Part shown: positions 53,940 to 63,631 of the stretch, piece after piece
Position numbering within the stretch: position 1 is the stretch's first letter
Layout of the letters: each line of letters starts with the position of its first letter
Assembly (NCBI GenBank): GCA_903885795.1
Contig: CAISJV010000001.1
Location: 1-64,000 of the forward strand
DNA from: an uncultured delta proteobacterium
GTDB taxonomy: Bacteria > Desulfobacterota > Syntrophia > Syntrophales > UBA8958
DNA length: 64,000 nucleotides
Direction: 5' to 3'
Made by a program: the position numbers and the translations under genes
The notes under the pieces: generated by a model
Databases searched by the model: none
The model's input: the letters and a program-made list of their open reading frames with translations, nothing else
Told to the model about the DNA's origin: nothing

Positions 53940-56491
53940 ATGTCCACCTTGAGGGTCAGGAGGGTGTTATTGATATTCGTATCCGTTAGGTTGGTCTTGC
54001 CCAGCTTGGCCTTGTAGAGATCCACACCGTAAAGATTAGAGAACTGGAGGTCCGTGCGGGTCAGTCGGGCCTTGCGCAACGACCCCTTGAAGAGATTGAT
54101 CCCTGTGAGGTTTGCCTCATGGAAGTTTGCCTTCATGAAGTTCGTCCCCCTGGCGCTCACCCGGAAGGTGGCGGCGCCGGAGAGATCGCAGCGGCTGAAG
54201 TCGGCGCCGTCGAGGATCGTTTCCACCAGTTGCGCCCGGATTAGCCTCGCCCCCTCCCAGTTGGCGCCGCTGAGGTTCGCATGGTTGAGCCGGATATTTT
54301 CAAAGGCCGTGTCCTTATCAGCCCGGGACCCCGCCAGGGAGCTGCCACCGAAGACAGTAGCGTCCCCCTTGGCCCCATACAAGCTCAGGCCGTCCGCCCT
54401 GGCGTTGTTGAAGACAGCCGACGACAGATTTGTATTTGAGAAATCCGCACCGGTCAGATTCGCTTGGTTGAAATCCGCTTCCGCCATGTCGGCGCCGGTG
54501 AATAAAGCTCTTGTTGCCGTGATTTTTTCTCCCTGTAGCCCCGTCATGACCGAATTTTCAAATACCGCTCTGGAAAGGACGGCCCCCTTGACGTTCCCTT
54601 CCCGAAAGTTTGCACCGGTAAAATCTCCCCCGGAAAGGTCGGCGCCGGAAAGTATCGCCTGGGTGAAGTTTCCCTGGGCGGCGTTGGCACCGGCTAGGAC
54701 GGCCCCCTCCAGAACGGCCTCGGTGAAATCGGCTTCCATCAGTACGGCATCCCGGAAGACGGCCCCCTTGAGGTTGGCCTTCCTGAAGATAGCCTTCGCC
54801 ATGGCCCCTCCGGTAAAATCAGCGCCGGAGAGGTCACAGTCGGTGAAATCCAGTCCCGTCAGGTCGAGGCCCCGCAGGCTCTCCCCGCGCTGCCGACGGG
54901 ACAGGACCTCTTCCACGGTCAGGGCGGTTGCCCGGGGGGGAGGTGCCGGCGCCGCCGCCGCCGCTGCTTGTTCAAAGCCCGCGGCGGCCTGTTCTTTCCC
55001 CTGCTCCAGTTCTTTGAGGGCCGCCATTGCCTCCTGACCCATTTTATGGGCCGTGTTGATCTGTGCCTCGATCTCCGGGTTGGCGATCCCGGCCTTTCGC
55101 AGGTTGCTGATGATCTCTTCCGGAGAAGGCGGCGGGGCCGACGGTTTCGGCGCCAGGAGTTTTTGGGCTGCCGTCTCGTCCAGGCCGAACCTGGCCAGGG
55201 TCGCTTTTGTCTCCTCCTGGAGCCGGGTTGCCATCGCCATGAGATCGTCAAGGGAGGCGGGTTCGCTCTCCATCTGCAGGGGCATAAATTTCTTTATCGC
55301 CGCCTCCGGGTCGATGCCGAACTTCTTCATCTCCGCGGCGGCAGTGGCCATGAGAGCCTCGGCCTCGGCCACCATTACGGCGAGGGCCGGGTTGATCGCG
55401 CCGGTTTCGGCGGCGGGCGGCGTGACCGGGACGGCGGGTTCTTCCGGTGGCGGCAGAGGGGCCGGCTCTTCCGGTGGCGGCGGGGCGAGCCGTTTCTCAA
55501 GGGCCGCCTGATACTCCGCCACGGAACGGGGCGTTTCCACGAGGGCCTCCCAGGCGGCGAGAACATGGAGGACGTCCTCGTATTCCTCGTCCGCCACCGC
55601 TGTTGCCCCACGGTAGAGGACGATGCCGCATTCACGGTCGGGGAAGAGCCACACCGTTTCCGCCCGGGCCGGGATCTCCTTGAAAATCTCTTTTCCGGCT
55701 TCTGACTGCTGGACGAAAAGACGGGCCCGGAGGGCGGGGAGGGCGGAGACGATCCCTTCCTGCCGGGGGTGCATGTGGATGATCTCGATGGCTTCATCAC
55801 CCTTGAAGAAGCCGTCCAGGCGCTGGTCTTCCGGGGCGGTGTTGAAGAATTCCAGGTTGGTGTCCGCCGGGAAATGGGGCCAACTCTCCACGAGCCAGTT
55901 GCCGTCGAATTTCCCGAGATGCTTCGTCCGCTGCGGCCAGGTCAGGGGATAGGCCGCGAGACCCGCCACCGGCGGTGTTTCTTTGGGGCTGCCCATGAGC
56001 CGGGCGGGGTCCTGGATATTGGGCAGGGGCTGCCGTCCCGTGGCGTCCGCCTCGTGACCTTTTCCCAGGGGGTTCGGGGGATAGGCGGGGCCGCCGTAGG
56101 CGTAATTGTAGGTGATGGGTATACGTTGGAAAGACTCCGGCGTTCCGGGGATCCCTCCTGCCTGCCACCAGCGGTTCCCGAAGACGGCCAGTTTTTTGCT
56201 CAGGTTCCCGATCCTGACGGCCACCTCCAGGGCCGACACGGGCCGGGCGGCGAAGCAGGACCCGTAGACGAGAAATTCCCCCCGGTCCTTGGGATGGGCA
56301 AGGTCGAAGACCTCCCCCTTGCCCAAGGCGTCCTGGATGACGGGCCACATATCCTGATCAAGCATCAGTCGCTGGGGAAGCCTTGCATCCAGGTGAAAAA
56401 AGGCGCAGGCCCCGAGGGACAGGAAAGACTTTCCCCCCCAGACGAAGGACTTGAAGAGGAGCGCCAGATTGTCAGGTTTGATAATTTTCAC
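53936..56491 (-). CDS. DUF2169 adaptor fused to a pentapeptide-repeat domain
   Basis: 851 aa. Residues 1 to about 320 form the DUF2169 domain (starts MKIIKPDNLALLFKSFVWGG; contains LPNIQDPARLMGSP), known from type VI clusters where it helps load effectors onto VgrG or PAAR tips. A Pro/Glu-rich linker (PPPEEPAPLPPPEEPAVP) and helical segments follow to about 530. The C-terminal 300 residues are pentapeptide repeats (LRGLDLTGLDFTDCDLSGAD). The fusion ties the adaptor to a beta-helix that may pack against the VgrG needle. Confidence 0.88.
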   Translation of the reverse strand: MKIIKPDNLALLFKSFVWGGKSFLSLGACAFFHLDARLPQRLMLDQDMWPVIQDALGKGEVFDLAHPKDRGEFLVYGSCFAARPVSALEVAVRIGNLSKKLAVFGNRWWQAGGIPGTPESFQRIPITYNYAYGGPAYPPNPLGKGHEADATGRQPLPNIQDPARLMGSPKETPPVAGLAAYPLTWPQRTKHLGKFDGNWLVESWPHFPADTNLEFFNTAPEDQRLDGFFKGDEAIEIIHMHPRQEGIVSALPALRARLFVQQSEAGKEIFKEIPARAETVWLFPDRECGIVLYRGATAVADEEYEDVLHVLAAWEALVETPRSVAEYQAALEKRLAPPPPEEPAPLPPPEEPAVPVTPPAAETGAINPALAVMVAEAEALMATAAAEMKKFGIDPEAAIKKFMPLQMESEPASLDDLMAMATRLQEETKATLARFGLDETAAQKLLAPKPSAPPPSPEEIISNLRKAGIANPEIEAQINTAHKMGQEAMAALKELEQGKEQAAAGFEQAAAAAAPAPPPRATALTVEEVLSRRQRGESLRGLDLTGLDFTDCDLSGADFTGGAMAKAIFRKANLKGAVFRDAVLMEADFTEAVLEGAVLAGANAAQGNFTQAILSGADLSGGDFTGANFREGNVKGAVLSRAVFENSVMTGLQGEKITATRALFTGADMAEADFNQANLTGADFSNTNLSSAVFNNARADGLSLYGAKGDATVFGGSSLAGSRADKDTAFENIRLNHANLSGANWEGARLIRAQLVETILDGADFSRCDLSGAATFRVSARGTNFMKANFHEANLTGINLFKGSLRKARLTRTDLQFSNLYGVDLYKAKLGKTNLTDTNINNTLLTLKVDI

Positions 56492-56512
56492 GTCTGATTT
56501 CCTTTGGGCCGG

Positions 56513-59284
56513 TTAGCCGCCCATTTTTACCATGCCGGCGGCGTCGATGGTCAGGGCGCCATTCGCGGCGTTGATGCCCTGGCCGACGAGTTTTATTTGA
56601 TTTCCCGTCAGTTCCACGGAAGCGGTGCCCTGCGCCAGTTTGGCCCCGGCATCCAGGGTCAGCGTACCCCCGCCTGTCTTCTCGATGATCACCTGATCAT
56701 TCGTGATCTCGACCTTATTACCGGTAGCCGATGACACGGTTACGCCGTTATCAGTGACCAAAATGGAAGCACCGCCGCTTTTGTCAATGGATATGCCATT
56801 TTGATTTAACTCAATCATTACCGAACCTAAAGTATTGTTATAAACGGTAACCATGCCGTCGGGTGTCATTTTTACTCCTGAGATGGGTGTATGATCAACA
56901 ACATCAAGAGGATCCGGATTTGTACCGATAATGATACCTTTGGTGGCTGTCGGCAGGGTGGTCATGGTGATTCCCTGAGCATTCATCTTTAGATTGGAGG
57001 CCTTTTGGAAGTGCTTCTTTTGATATTTCCACAGACCTGACATTAACCCGAAGGCAATGGCCTGTAAAATTAACCCGTCGGCGAGTATCCCGGCCGCGAC
57101 GCCTCCTTCTCTCTTCGGGTATTCTCCTTCCGGATCCGTGGCGCCGGCGATATCACCCGCCCCGGCGGCCATAATGGTACCTATCCCCGCAAAGATGCCG
57201 GTCAATACATTTATCAAATATGCTATCCCTTTCTTTTCTAATCCATCAGAACCGGCACTGATGGTGACGGACTCGGTGCCCGTAAGATCTGATTCTTCAC
57301 AGAGCTTTTCAAGGGCCTTTTTGTATTCAAATTTCTCTCCCAGGGTCATTTCCATGGAGGCCCCGGCCTGCATCTCAACCGATGTTCCGATATGCAGTTC
57401 GTTGGCCGTGCCAAGGACCGCTTCGAAAAGGGAACCGAGAACACCGATGTTCAAGGAACCAAGGACAAAGTCGTCCTCCTGGCCGAGGGTGACCTCGTGT
57501 TTGTCTCCCGATGCCTTGAGGGTAAAGACGCTCTCCCCCCCGCTGCCGATAGTAAGGCTACTCCCCTTGTCGTCCGGATAGGGGCTGTGGATCAGGATGG
57601 ATTCCTCTCCCTCGGTGTCGTTCATGACGATCTTGTTGCCCCCGGCGGACTCGATGACAAGGTTTTTCGGAGAATACGCGTTATCTGTCTTTGGATCTGA
57701 ATTTACGGGATTGGTACTCTGGGAGTTGAAGGCCGCCCCGGCAATGATGGGCAAATCAGGGTCGCCGTCACGGAAACTGAGGATCACCTCCGCTCCGACA
57801 TGGAGGGGGAAGTGCATGCCATAGGTGGCTCCCGACCCGCCATAGGGGGTAGCCATGCGCAGCCAGGCGGATATCTTCATAACCGCCTGGCCGGTACCAT
57901 CGCTGCTCGCCGTAAACGGCAGATCCACCAGATACCGGCCGAACTGGTCCAGTTCGGCGTATTGATCCGATATGTCGCCGTGGATGAAGGCGTTCATCGT
58001 CCCCATGATCCGGGGTTTTGCAGTTTTCCGCTCCGGGCGGAACTGGACGACGCCTAGGGCAGCGTTCGTATTATCGTTAGGGATGAGTGTAAAGGTGTTG
58101 GCGTAAAAGAAGTCTTCGCCCTCCGTGCCCCGGGCGCCGACAAGGGCCAGTTTCTGCGCCCCCTGGTGATGGACGTCGCGGACAAGATAGGTGCCGGAGA
58201 AAGCGGGGTTGGGGTGCACGAGCTTTATGAGTATTCCGGGCATGAGGGGAACGGCGGTGCCGAACCCGCTGTAGGTCCTGCCCTGGCAGAAGATCTCCTG
58301 TGCCCGTATCTTCGCCAGCTTTTTACCTTCATCATTGGCGGGGATAAAATTATCTCCGTAAATCCGTACCTCGCCCCGGTAGGTCCCGTTTTCCGTGAGA
58401 CCGTCGTTGGAGACAAAGGCCGTCGCCGACAGCACCGACTTCCCCGCCTGCTCGTAGTCGCAATTAAGCAGGGTCACCCGCTTCGGCAGCATTTCCTCTT
58501 TGCAGACGAGGGCCTGGATGACGTTGGCCTCCGGTTCCGTGGCGAGTTCCGCTGACGGTTTGTATAGAATCGCTCCCTCCGGCTGCTGGGGGGATAGGCA
58601 ATTGTCGGTAATGCAGAGGACTTCCTGATCGGCGCCCTGGGTGAAGTAGTAGTAAACCCCCTCCCGTTCAAAGATCCGGGAGAGGAAATCCAGACAGGTT
58701 TCCTCGTATTGGCAGCAGTAGGACCAGCGGTTGTAGTTGCCGTCGTCGGCGTTCTGGAGGGGGGCGTAGAAGGTGTTGGCGTCATTCAGATTGGGGCCCC
58801 GCAGGTTCAGGGTGTAGGGGCCGTCGAAGCCGGCGGTCTTGAAGACCGGCGTGATGATATCCGTCGGGGGGGTAGTGCTGCCTGGATGGGCTTGATGGAC
58901 GGTGTCCGTAGGGTCTGCATAAATGCTGTCCGATAGGGGCAGGTTGAGGAAGACGTCCGATTGCCGGGTGAGGGAGAGGATGTCGAACAGCGGCTTCAGG
59001 GCGGCCTCGTAATAGACGAACTCGCCCTCTTTGCGTTTTTGTTCAAAGCGGGTGATGACGCCGTGATACTGGGACGACTGGCCTCCCAGCCTGATCGTCA
59101 AAGTCGCCCGTTTATAGAGGACGTCGCTGATGTTTTCCGTGGCAGACACCAGGCTCACGGTGAAGAGGTAGGGGTTCGAAAGGGCCTCCGCGCCCTTGAA
59201 ACTTTCCACCTGGAAGGTCGGCTCTGTTTTGCCCTGATCCAGATCGGGGACAGTGAATCCGTATGAGTTTGACTCCGTCGCCAT
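56513..59284 (-). CDS. VgrG spike protein with hydrophobic insertion
   Basis: 923 aa from ATG 59284 (AAAGGAG at 59294-59300); a longer frame to 59413 lacks a ribosome site. The gp27-like base is about 20-400 (FQVESFKGAEALSNPYLFTV), the gp5 OB domain about 425-525 (RYLVDLPF, GAEVILSFRDGDPDLPIIAG), then a beta-helix. At 686-714 and 728-751 two hydrophobic, Ala/Gly-rich segments interrupt it, followed by a second beta-helix to the end (IEKTGGGTLTLDAGAKLAQG). No enzyme domain is seen. It would pierce a target membrane as a trimer. No core type VI genes are in view. Confidence 0.9.
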   Translation of the reverse strand: MATESNSYGFTVPDLDQGKTEPTFQVESFKGAEALSNPYLFTVSLVSATENISDVLYKRATLTIRLGGQSSQYHGVITRFEQKRKEGEFVYYEAALKPLFDILSLTRQSDVFLNLPLSDSIYADPTDTVHQAHPGSTTPPTDIITPVFKTAGFDGPYTLNLRGPNLNDANTFYAPLQNADDGNYNRWSYCCQYEETCLDFLSRIFEREGVYYYFTQGADQEVLCITDNCLSPQQPEGAILYKPSAELATEPEANVIQALVCKEEMLPKRVTLLNCDYEQAGKSVLSATAFVSNDGLTENGTYRGEVRIYGDNFIPANDEGKKLAKIRAQEIFCQGRTYSGFGTAVPLMPGILIKLVHPNPAFSGTYLVRDVHHQGAQKLALVGARGTEGEDFFYANTFTLIPNDNTNAALGVVQFRPERKTAKPRIMGTMNAFIHGDISDQYAELDQFGRYLVDLPFTASSDGTGQAVMKISAWLRMATPYGGSGATYGMHFPLHVGAEVILSFRDGDPDLPIIAGAAFNSQSTNPVNSDPKTDNAYSPKNLVIESAGGNKIVMNDTEGEESILIHSPYPDDKGSSLTIGSGGESVFTLKASGDKHEVTLGQEDDFVLGSLNIGVLGSLFEAVLGTANELHIGTSVEMQAGASMEMTLGEKFEYKKALEKLCEESDLTGTESVTISAGSDGLEKKGIAYLINVLTGIFAGIGTIMAAGAGDIAGATDPEGEYPKREGGVAAGILADGLILQAIAFGLMSGLWKYQKKHFQKASNLKMNAQGITMTTLPTATKGIIIGTNPDPLDVVDHTPISGVKMTPDGMVTVYNNTLGSVMIELNQNGISIDKSGGASILVTDNGVTVSSATGNKVEITNDQVIIEKTGGGTLTLDAGAKLAQGTASVELTGNQIKLVGQGINAANGALTIDAAGMVKMGG

Positions 59285-59375
59285 GAATCCGATCTCCTTT
59301 CTTGATGGCTCCGCGTTCGGCGCATCGTGCCGGGTGGTGGATCTTAACGGGGAAGGCGCTGCGCCCCTGCCGTCT

Positions 59376-60377
59376 TTAACCTTCCGACTGAGGCGCCAGG
59401 ATCGTACCCGCAAGGTTCGCCCCGGCGAGGTTCGTCTTTACCTGTTTGGACTCAAAAAAATCAACCCCTGCCAGGTTGGACATTTTCAGATCCGTGCGCG
59501 TGAGGTCGGCCCTGCGCAGCGATCCCCCGGCGAGTTCGATCTGCGAGAAGTTGGCCTCGCTGAGGTTGGCATCCTGGAAGCTGGTCTCCTTGGCGCTGGT
59601 GGTGAGCATGATGCTTCCCGTCAGGTCGGCGCCGCTGAAATCCGCGCCGTCCAGGACGGCCGCCACCATCTGCGCCCGGAGGAGCTTTGCCCCTTTCCAG
59701 TTGGCGCCTGTAAGGTCCACCATGTTGAATCTCCCGTCGATGATCATTGTTTCCCCATCCGCCCGTGATCCCTTCAGGGAGGTCTGGCCGAAAGTGGTCT
59801 TTTCGCCCCGGGCTCCGCAAAAACTGGCCCCGTCCCCCTTCGCCTTCAAAAAGGTCGTATAGGAAAGGGCCGTGGCGCTCAGGTTCGCATCCGTCAGATC
59901 GGCCTCGGTGAAGTCCGCGTCCGTGAGGTCGGCCCCGGTAAAGACGGTCTGCGGGGCGCCCACCTTTACGGCCTTGGCATCGACGAAACGGGCCTTGGCA
60001 AAAACGGCGCCGGCCAGGGCCGCCCCGGTCAGATTGGCTTCCGTAAAGTCGGCCTCCGTAAAGTTTCCCTGTGCCATATCGGCTTGGGTGAGGTTGGTGC
60101 GGATAAACCGGGCGGAGATGGCCTGGGCGCCGCCGAGCAGTGCCTCAGTCAGGTCGGCCCCGGTAAAATCTGTTTCCGTCAGGACGGCATTTTGCAGGGA
60201 TGCCTTGACTAGGTTGGCCTTCCGGAAGGCGGCCCGGGCAAGGGTTGACCCGGTAAAATCGGCGCCGGCAAAATCGGCGCCGGCAAAATCGAGACCGGTC
60301 AGGTCCAGATCGGTCAATTTTTCGCCGTTGCGGTACTTGGCAAGGACATCTGCGGCCGTCAAGATTGCTGTCTTCAT
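59376..60377 (-). CDS. Pentapeptide-repeat protein, first gene of the VgrG operon
   Basis: 333 aa. After a short start (TAADVLAKYRNGEKLTDLDL) the protein is almost all A(D/N)LxX repeats to the end. Its first 20 residues resemble the VEEVLSRRQRGESLRGLDL stretch just before the repeats of the DUF2169 fusion, so the domains look related by duplication. The ribosome site AAAGGAG is ideal. It is 91 bp before vgrG and right behind the operon promoter. Confidence 0.88.
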   Translation of the reverse strand: MKTAILTAADVLAKYRNGEKLTDLDLTGLDFAGADFAGADFTGSTLARAAFRKANLVKASLQNAVLTETDFTGADLTEALLGGAQAISARFIRTNLTQADMAQGNFTEADFTEANLTGAALAGAVFAKARFVDAKAVKVGAPQTVFTGADLTDADFTEADLTDANLSATALSYTTFLKAKGDGASFCGARGEKTTFGQTSLKGSRADGETMIIDGRFNMVDLTGANWKGAKLLRAQMVAAVLDGADFSGADLTGSIMLTTSAKETSFQDANLSEANFSQIELAGGSLRRADLTRTDLKMSNLAGVDFFESKQVKTNLAGANLAGTILAPQSEG

Positions 60378-60429
60378 AGTACTCCTTTCTCCTTACTGAT
60401 TGGTGTGGGGAGGCATTTTCGACTTCGGC

Positions 60430-60458
60430 AGTATAAGGAGAAGGGCATTGTATGTCAA
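60430..60458 (-). promoter_or_regulatory. Promoter of the VgrG/pentapeptide operon
   Basis: Minus-strand TTGACA (60453-60458), exactly 17 bp spacer, TATACT (60430-60435). The first gene starts about 45 bp downstream of the expected start point. Near-consensus, so transcription may be strong rather than tightly controlled. Confidence 0.75.
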
Positions 60459-60634
60459 TGGAATAATGACAGAATAATTACAGAATCGATTTGTCTCAAA
60501 GTGAATGCTGCTGAAGTTGCTTTTTTGTTATCTTGAATGGTTAAACTTCTCGATCGTCCGTGCGGATTCCTTGCTAATAGGGTTACGTCCATATTTTGCC
60601 CGGGTCTGCATGAACCCGCAATATCAACTTTTCA

Positions 60635-60663
60635 TTGACCCTTGGACCAACTTTCTTTATACT
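60635..60663 (+). promoter_or_regulatory. Promoter of the autotransporter gene
   Basis: TTGACC (60635-60640), 17-bp spacer, TATACT (60658-60663). The start point near 60670 leaves a 5' region of about 100 bases before the ATG at 60770. This also shows that the longer frame from 60635 is not translated in full. Other parts of the 392-bp gap show no feature. Confidence 0.7.
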
Positions 60664-60769
60664 TCTTCACACAAAATCCCTTTTGCACGAAATCGAGTGT
60701 TCCTCCGCTCATGGCGCTGCTGGTTTCCAATGTGTTCTTGATATTCGCCCCAGGAGAGGGAATGTTTCC

Positions 60770-63625
60770 ATGAAAAAGGCCCTTCTCATTGTTTTATCTT
60801 TGTATTCATTAATTATTTTCCCTTGGATAGGATTTTCCCAGGACCTGAGCCCGGACTATCAGCGATCCATAACTCTCTCGCGGCAGCATGCCGACAGCCC
60901 CGGCAGCTACCCAGGATGGGTTCCCGACTACCCTACCTCCGGAAACAGGCAGATTTTCACCATCACCGGAAATCCAGCTACTGAAAATGCAACCTTCGGC
61001 CTTAAATATGACAGTGTTGGCTATGGCGATGGTAAGAACTATCTGATTGTTCGTACCCTATCTAAGTCAAATTATTACACAAGTAATTATGTAAACGAAA
61101 CAGGGTATTACATTAAAGGTGGGCCGGCGACGACAAATGCCGCCTGGGTGACGACGGGTAATGACGCAACAAAATTTCTCCAAAATAACGGCGGAACCAG
61201 CGCCAATATCGTGAAGCTCCTGGAGCGTGGCCTAGGCATGAATAATGACGGCTCCCATACGGCAATTGTAGAATATGCCGTTATTGCCGACAACAATCAC
61301 ATCCTGCGCCCCACTAAAAACCCCGATATCAGTACATATTCAACCGTCTCTGCCAATTATGGAACCAGCGCGGCTTTTAAGACCTTACCAGTCAACGGCA
61401 TGACGCCAGCCACTTATGATAAATTTGTAGGCGGCACGTCTGATGTGCCGAAAGGGTATTACCAGTACTGGAAGGAAAAGACTTACGACAGTGCCGTTAC
61501 AAGTAGTAATGCCTTTCCCTGGTCGCAAATCGGTTATACTTTTTTCTGGGGAAACGGAGAAACACTATCAAATATCCAGGGGATGAGTGAATTCATCCTC
61601 CCCGGCGAAACAGCCGTGCAGATTTACGGGATTTATTCTCCCCAATCCTACATCTATACGCTTAATAAGGGTGGGGCCTTCAGTACGGATGCAGATGCAC
61701 AATATGGAAACGGTTTTGCCGGATTCAAGGTCACCGGAACTTGCGACACCATCTGGGCGGGGCATCGCTTCCAAAGGAACATTAGCACCACGGCTGCCTC
61801 GCCAAACCAGATCATCATAGGCAGCGGCGGATCAATTTCCGGTGGGCAGGGGCTGTTGATCTGGTCATTGAACTATGCCGTGGACAACCAAGGAACGATC
61901 AGCGGCGCCACCGCCAATAAGTTTGCCACTTCGGATACAGCGAATATTGCCGTCCTCTTCAAGGGTGATACCACAAAGTATGGCAGCGTCGCTGCCCCCA
62001 CTGGTTCAAATACCCTCACGAATTCCGGTACCATCTCCAGTCCCGGCACGGCTATCAAAGCGGAAGCGGGGGACACAAATATCACCAACAACGCCGGCGG
62101 CCTCATCGAAGGTGGAAATTACGCGATTCTGACCGGAGCAGGGAATGACACGGTTACGGTGAAGGGTGGAGAGATCAATGGTACTGTCGATCTGGGGACG
62201 GGAACGGATAAGGTCGATGTGACTGCCGGGAGCAACGCCAAGTTCAACTTTACCCTGAATAAGGATTCCACGACTTCCGCCCAGACGATCAAGGCGCAGA
62301 CGGTCAATATTGCCGATAACACCAAGCTGGCCGTGACGATGACGGGAAACAGGAATATCCGCGACAACGACAAATACCAGATCGTAAGCGCCGCCGCCCT
62401 GACCGTGAACCCGGCGAAACTCACGATTCAGAATGACAACCCCCTGCCGATGGTCACGCTTGCCGCCGGGCAGGAGGGCAACAATCTCTATATCGTGGCT
62501 TCGCGGAATAACAGCTACTACAAAAGCAATAGCGGTAATGCGTCGCTGGGCGCCTTGCTTGATAACCTCGCCAATACGACAACCGGTGATTTTGCCAGTG
62601 TATTGAGTGATCTCGACGCGTCGGGCGCTGCCGAAAACGCCAGAAAGATGGAGCCGACGGTGGACCGGGGAACGGTGCAGGCGGGCTTCGCAACGAACGC
62701 CCAGATTACGCGTACGATTATCAACCGGATGGTTGAGTTCCGGACGGCGGGATTGGGGCCGGGGGAATCGGGAATTTCCACTGGTGATGAGCCGGCTAAC
62801 TGGGGAGTCTGGACCCAGGGTTTCGGAGCTTATATGAAACAGGCGGCGGCCGGTTCCAGCAACGGCTATACGGCGAACATCTGGGGCGGCTCGCTGGGTT
62901 TTGACCGGCTCGTTTATAACAATGTCCTGGTCGGGCTGAGCGGCAGCTATGCCCGCGACAATATCGGGACGGCAGACGTAAATACGAGGACCAACGCGGA
63001 CAGCTACCAGGGCAATCTCTATGGGAGTCTGGCCCGGGACGCCTACTATGTGAACGGCATTCTTTCCTATGCCTATAACCGGTATGACGCTTCGCGTCAT
63101 ATCGTATTCGGGACCACGAATCGCATCGCGACCAGCAATTACGACGGGCAACAGTATTCCGCCTATGTGGAAAGCGGATATAGCTTTAAGAACAGCGGTT
63201 TTGACGTAACGCCGCTCCTTTCCCTCCAGTATATGCGCCTCCATATCAACGACTATGCCGAAGCGGGGGCCGATTCCCTTAACCTCAACGTGGACGCCCA
63301 ACGGTACAACATGTTGCAGAGCGGCCTGGGGGCGAAGCTGGCCTACCCGATCACAGGGAAAGACCTGCGGTTCATCCCCGAAGTGCACGCCAAGTGGTTC
63401 TACGATTTCGTCGGCGATTCGCAGCAGGCGACTTCAACCTTCACCGGGGGCGGCGCGTCCTTCGCCACGCAGGGTTTTGACCCGCCCAAGTCGAGCTATA
63501 ACCTGGGAGCGACTCTAACCATCATGATGGCGCATAATGTGACACTGACCATGAATTACGACTTTGACATGAAAACGGATTTTTACAGCCATAACGGCTA
63601 TTTTAATCTCCGCTATGTCTTTTAG
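60770..63625 (+). CDS. Type V autotransporter with outer-membrane beta-barrel
   Basis: 951 aa from ATG 60770, which has AGGAGAGGG at 60752-60760 and a clear signal peptide (KKALLIVLSLYSLIIFPWIGFSQ). The passenger (about 25-650) is Asn/Gly/Thr-rich with repeats of the kind NNAGGLIEGGNYAILTG and VKGGEINGTVDLGTGTDKV that form a beta-helix. A junction follows (ATNAQITRTIINRMVEFRTA), then a roughly 270-residue barrel ending in YFNLRYVF with the terminal Phe needed for assembly. No protease motif in the passenger. Probably a surface adhesin-like protein. Confidence 0.9.
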   Translation: MKKALLIVLSLYSLIIFPWIGFSQDLSPDYQRSITLSRQHADSPGSYPGWVPDYPTSGNRQIFTITGNPATENATFGLKYDSVGYGDGKNYLIVRTLSKSNYYTSNYVNETGYYIKGGPATTNAAWVTTGNDATKFLQNNGGTSANIVKLLERGLGMNNDGSHTAIVEYAVIADNNHILRPTKNPDISTYSTVSANYGTSAAFKTLPVNGMTPATYDKFVGGTSDVPKGYYQYWKEKTYDSAVTSSNAFPWSQIGYTFFWGNGETLSNIQGMSEFILPGETAVQIYGIYSPQSYIYTLNKGGAFSTDADAQYGNGFAGFKVTGTCDTIWAGHRFQRNISTTAASPNQIIIGSGGSISGGQGLLIWSLNYAVDNQGTISGATANKFATSDTANIAVLFKGDTTKYGSVAAPTGSNTLTNSGTISSPGTAIKAEAGDTNITNNAGGLIEGGNYAILTGAGNDTVTVKGGEINGTVDLGTGTDKVDVTAGSNAKFNFTLNKDSTTSAQTIKAQTVNIADNTKLAVTMTGNRNIRDNDKYQIVSAAALTVNPAKLTIQNDNPLPMVTLAAGQEGNNLYIVASRNNSYYKSNSGNASLGALLDNLANTTTGDFASVLSDLDASGAAENARKMEPTVDRGTVQAGFATNAQITRTIINRMVEFRTAGLGPGESGISTGDEPANWGVWTQGFGAYMKQAAAGSSNGYTANIWGGSLGFDRLVYNNVLVGLSGSYARDNIGTADVNTRTNADSYQGNLYGSLARDAYYVNGILSYAYNRYDASRHIVFGTTNRIATSNYDGQQYSAYVESGYSFKNSGFDVTPLLSLQYMRLHINDYAEAGADSLNLNVDAQRYNMLQSGLGAKLAYPITGKDLRFIPEVHAKWFYDFVGDSQQATSTFTGGGASFATQGFDPPKSSYNLGATLTIMMAHNVTLTMNYDFDMKTDFYSHNGYFNLRYVF

Positions 63626-63631
63626 GACCGC

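Noticed and set aside
52875-60377. Pentapeptide-repeat genes as a CRISPR-like or tandem DNA repeat
   Set aside because: The periodicity is at the amino-acid level with varied codons; there are no constant DNA repeats with spacers.
62006-63388. 460-residue frame opposite the autotransporter
   Set aside because: No signal peptide or motif; the plus-strand frame has promoter, ribosome site, signal peptide and barrel.
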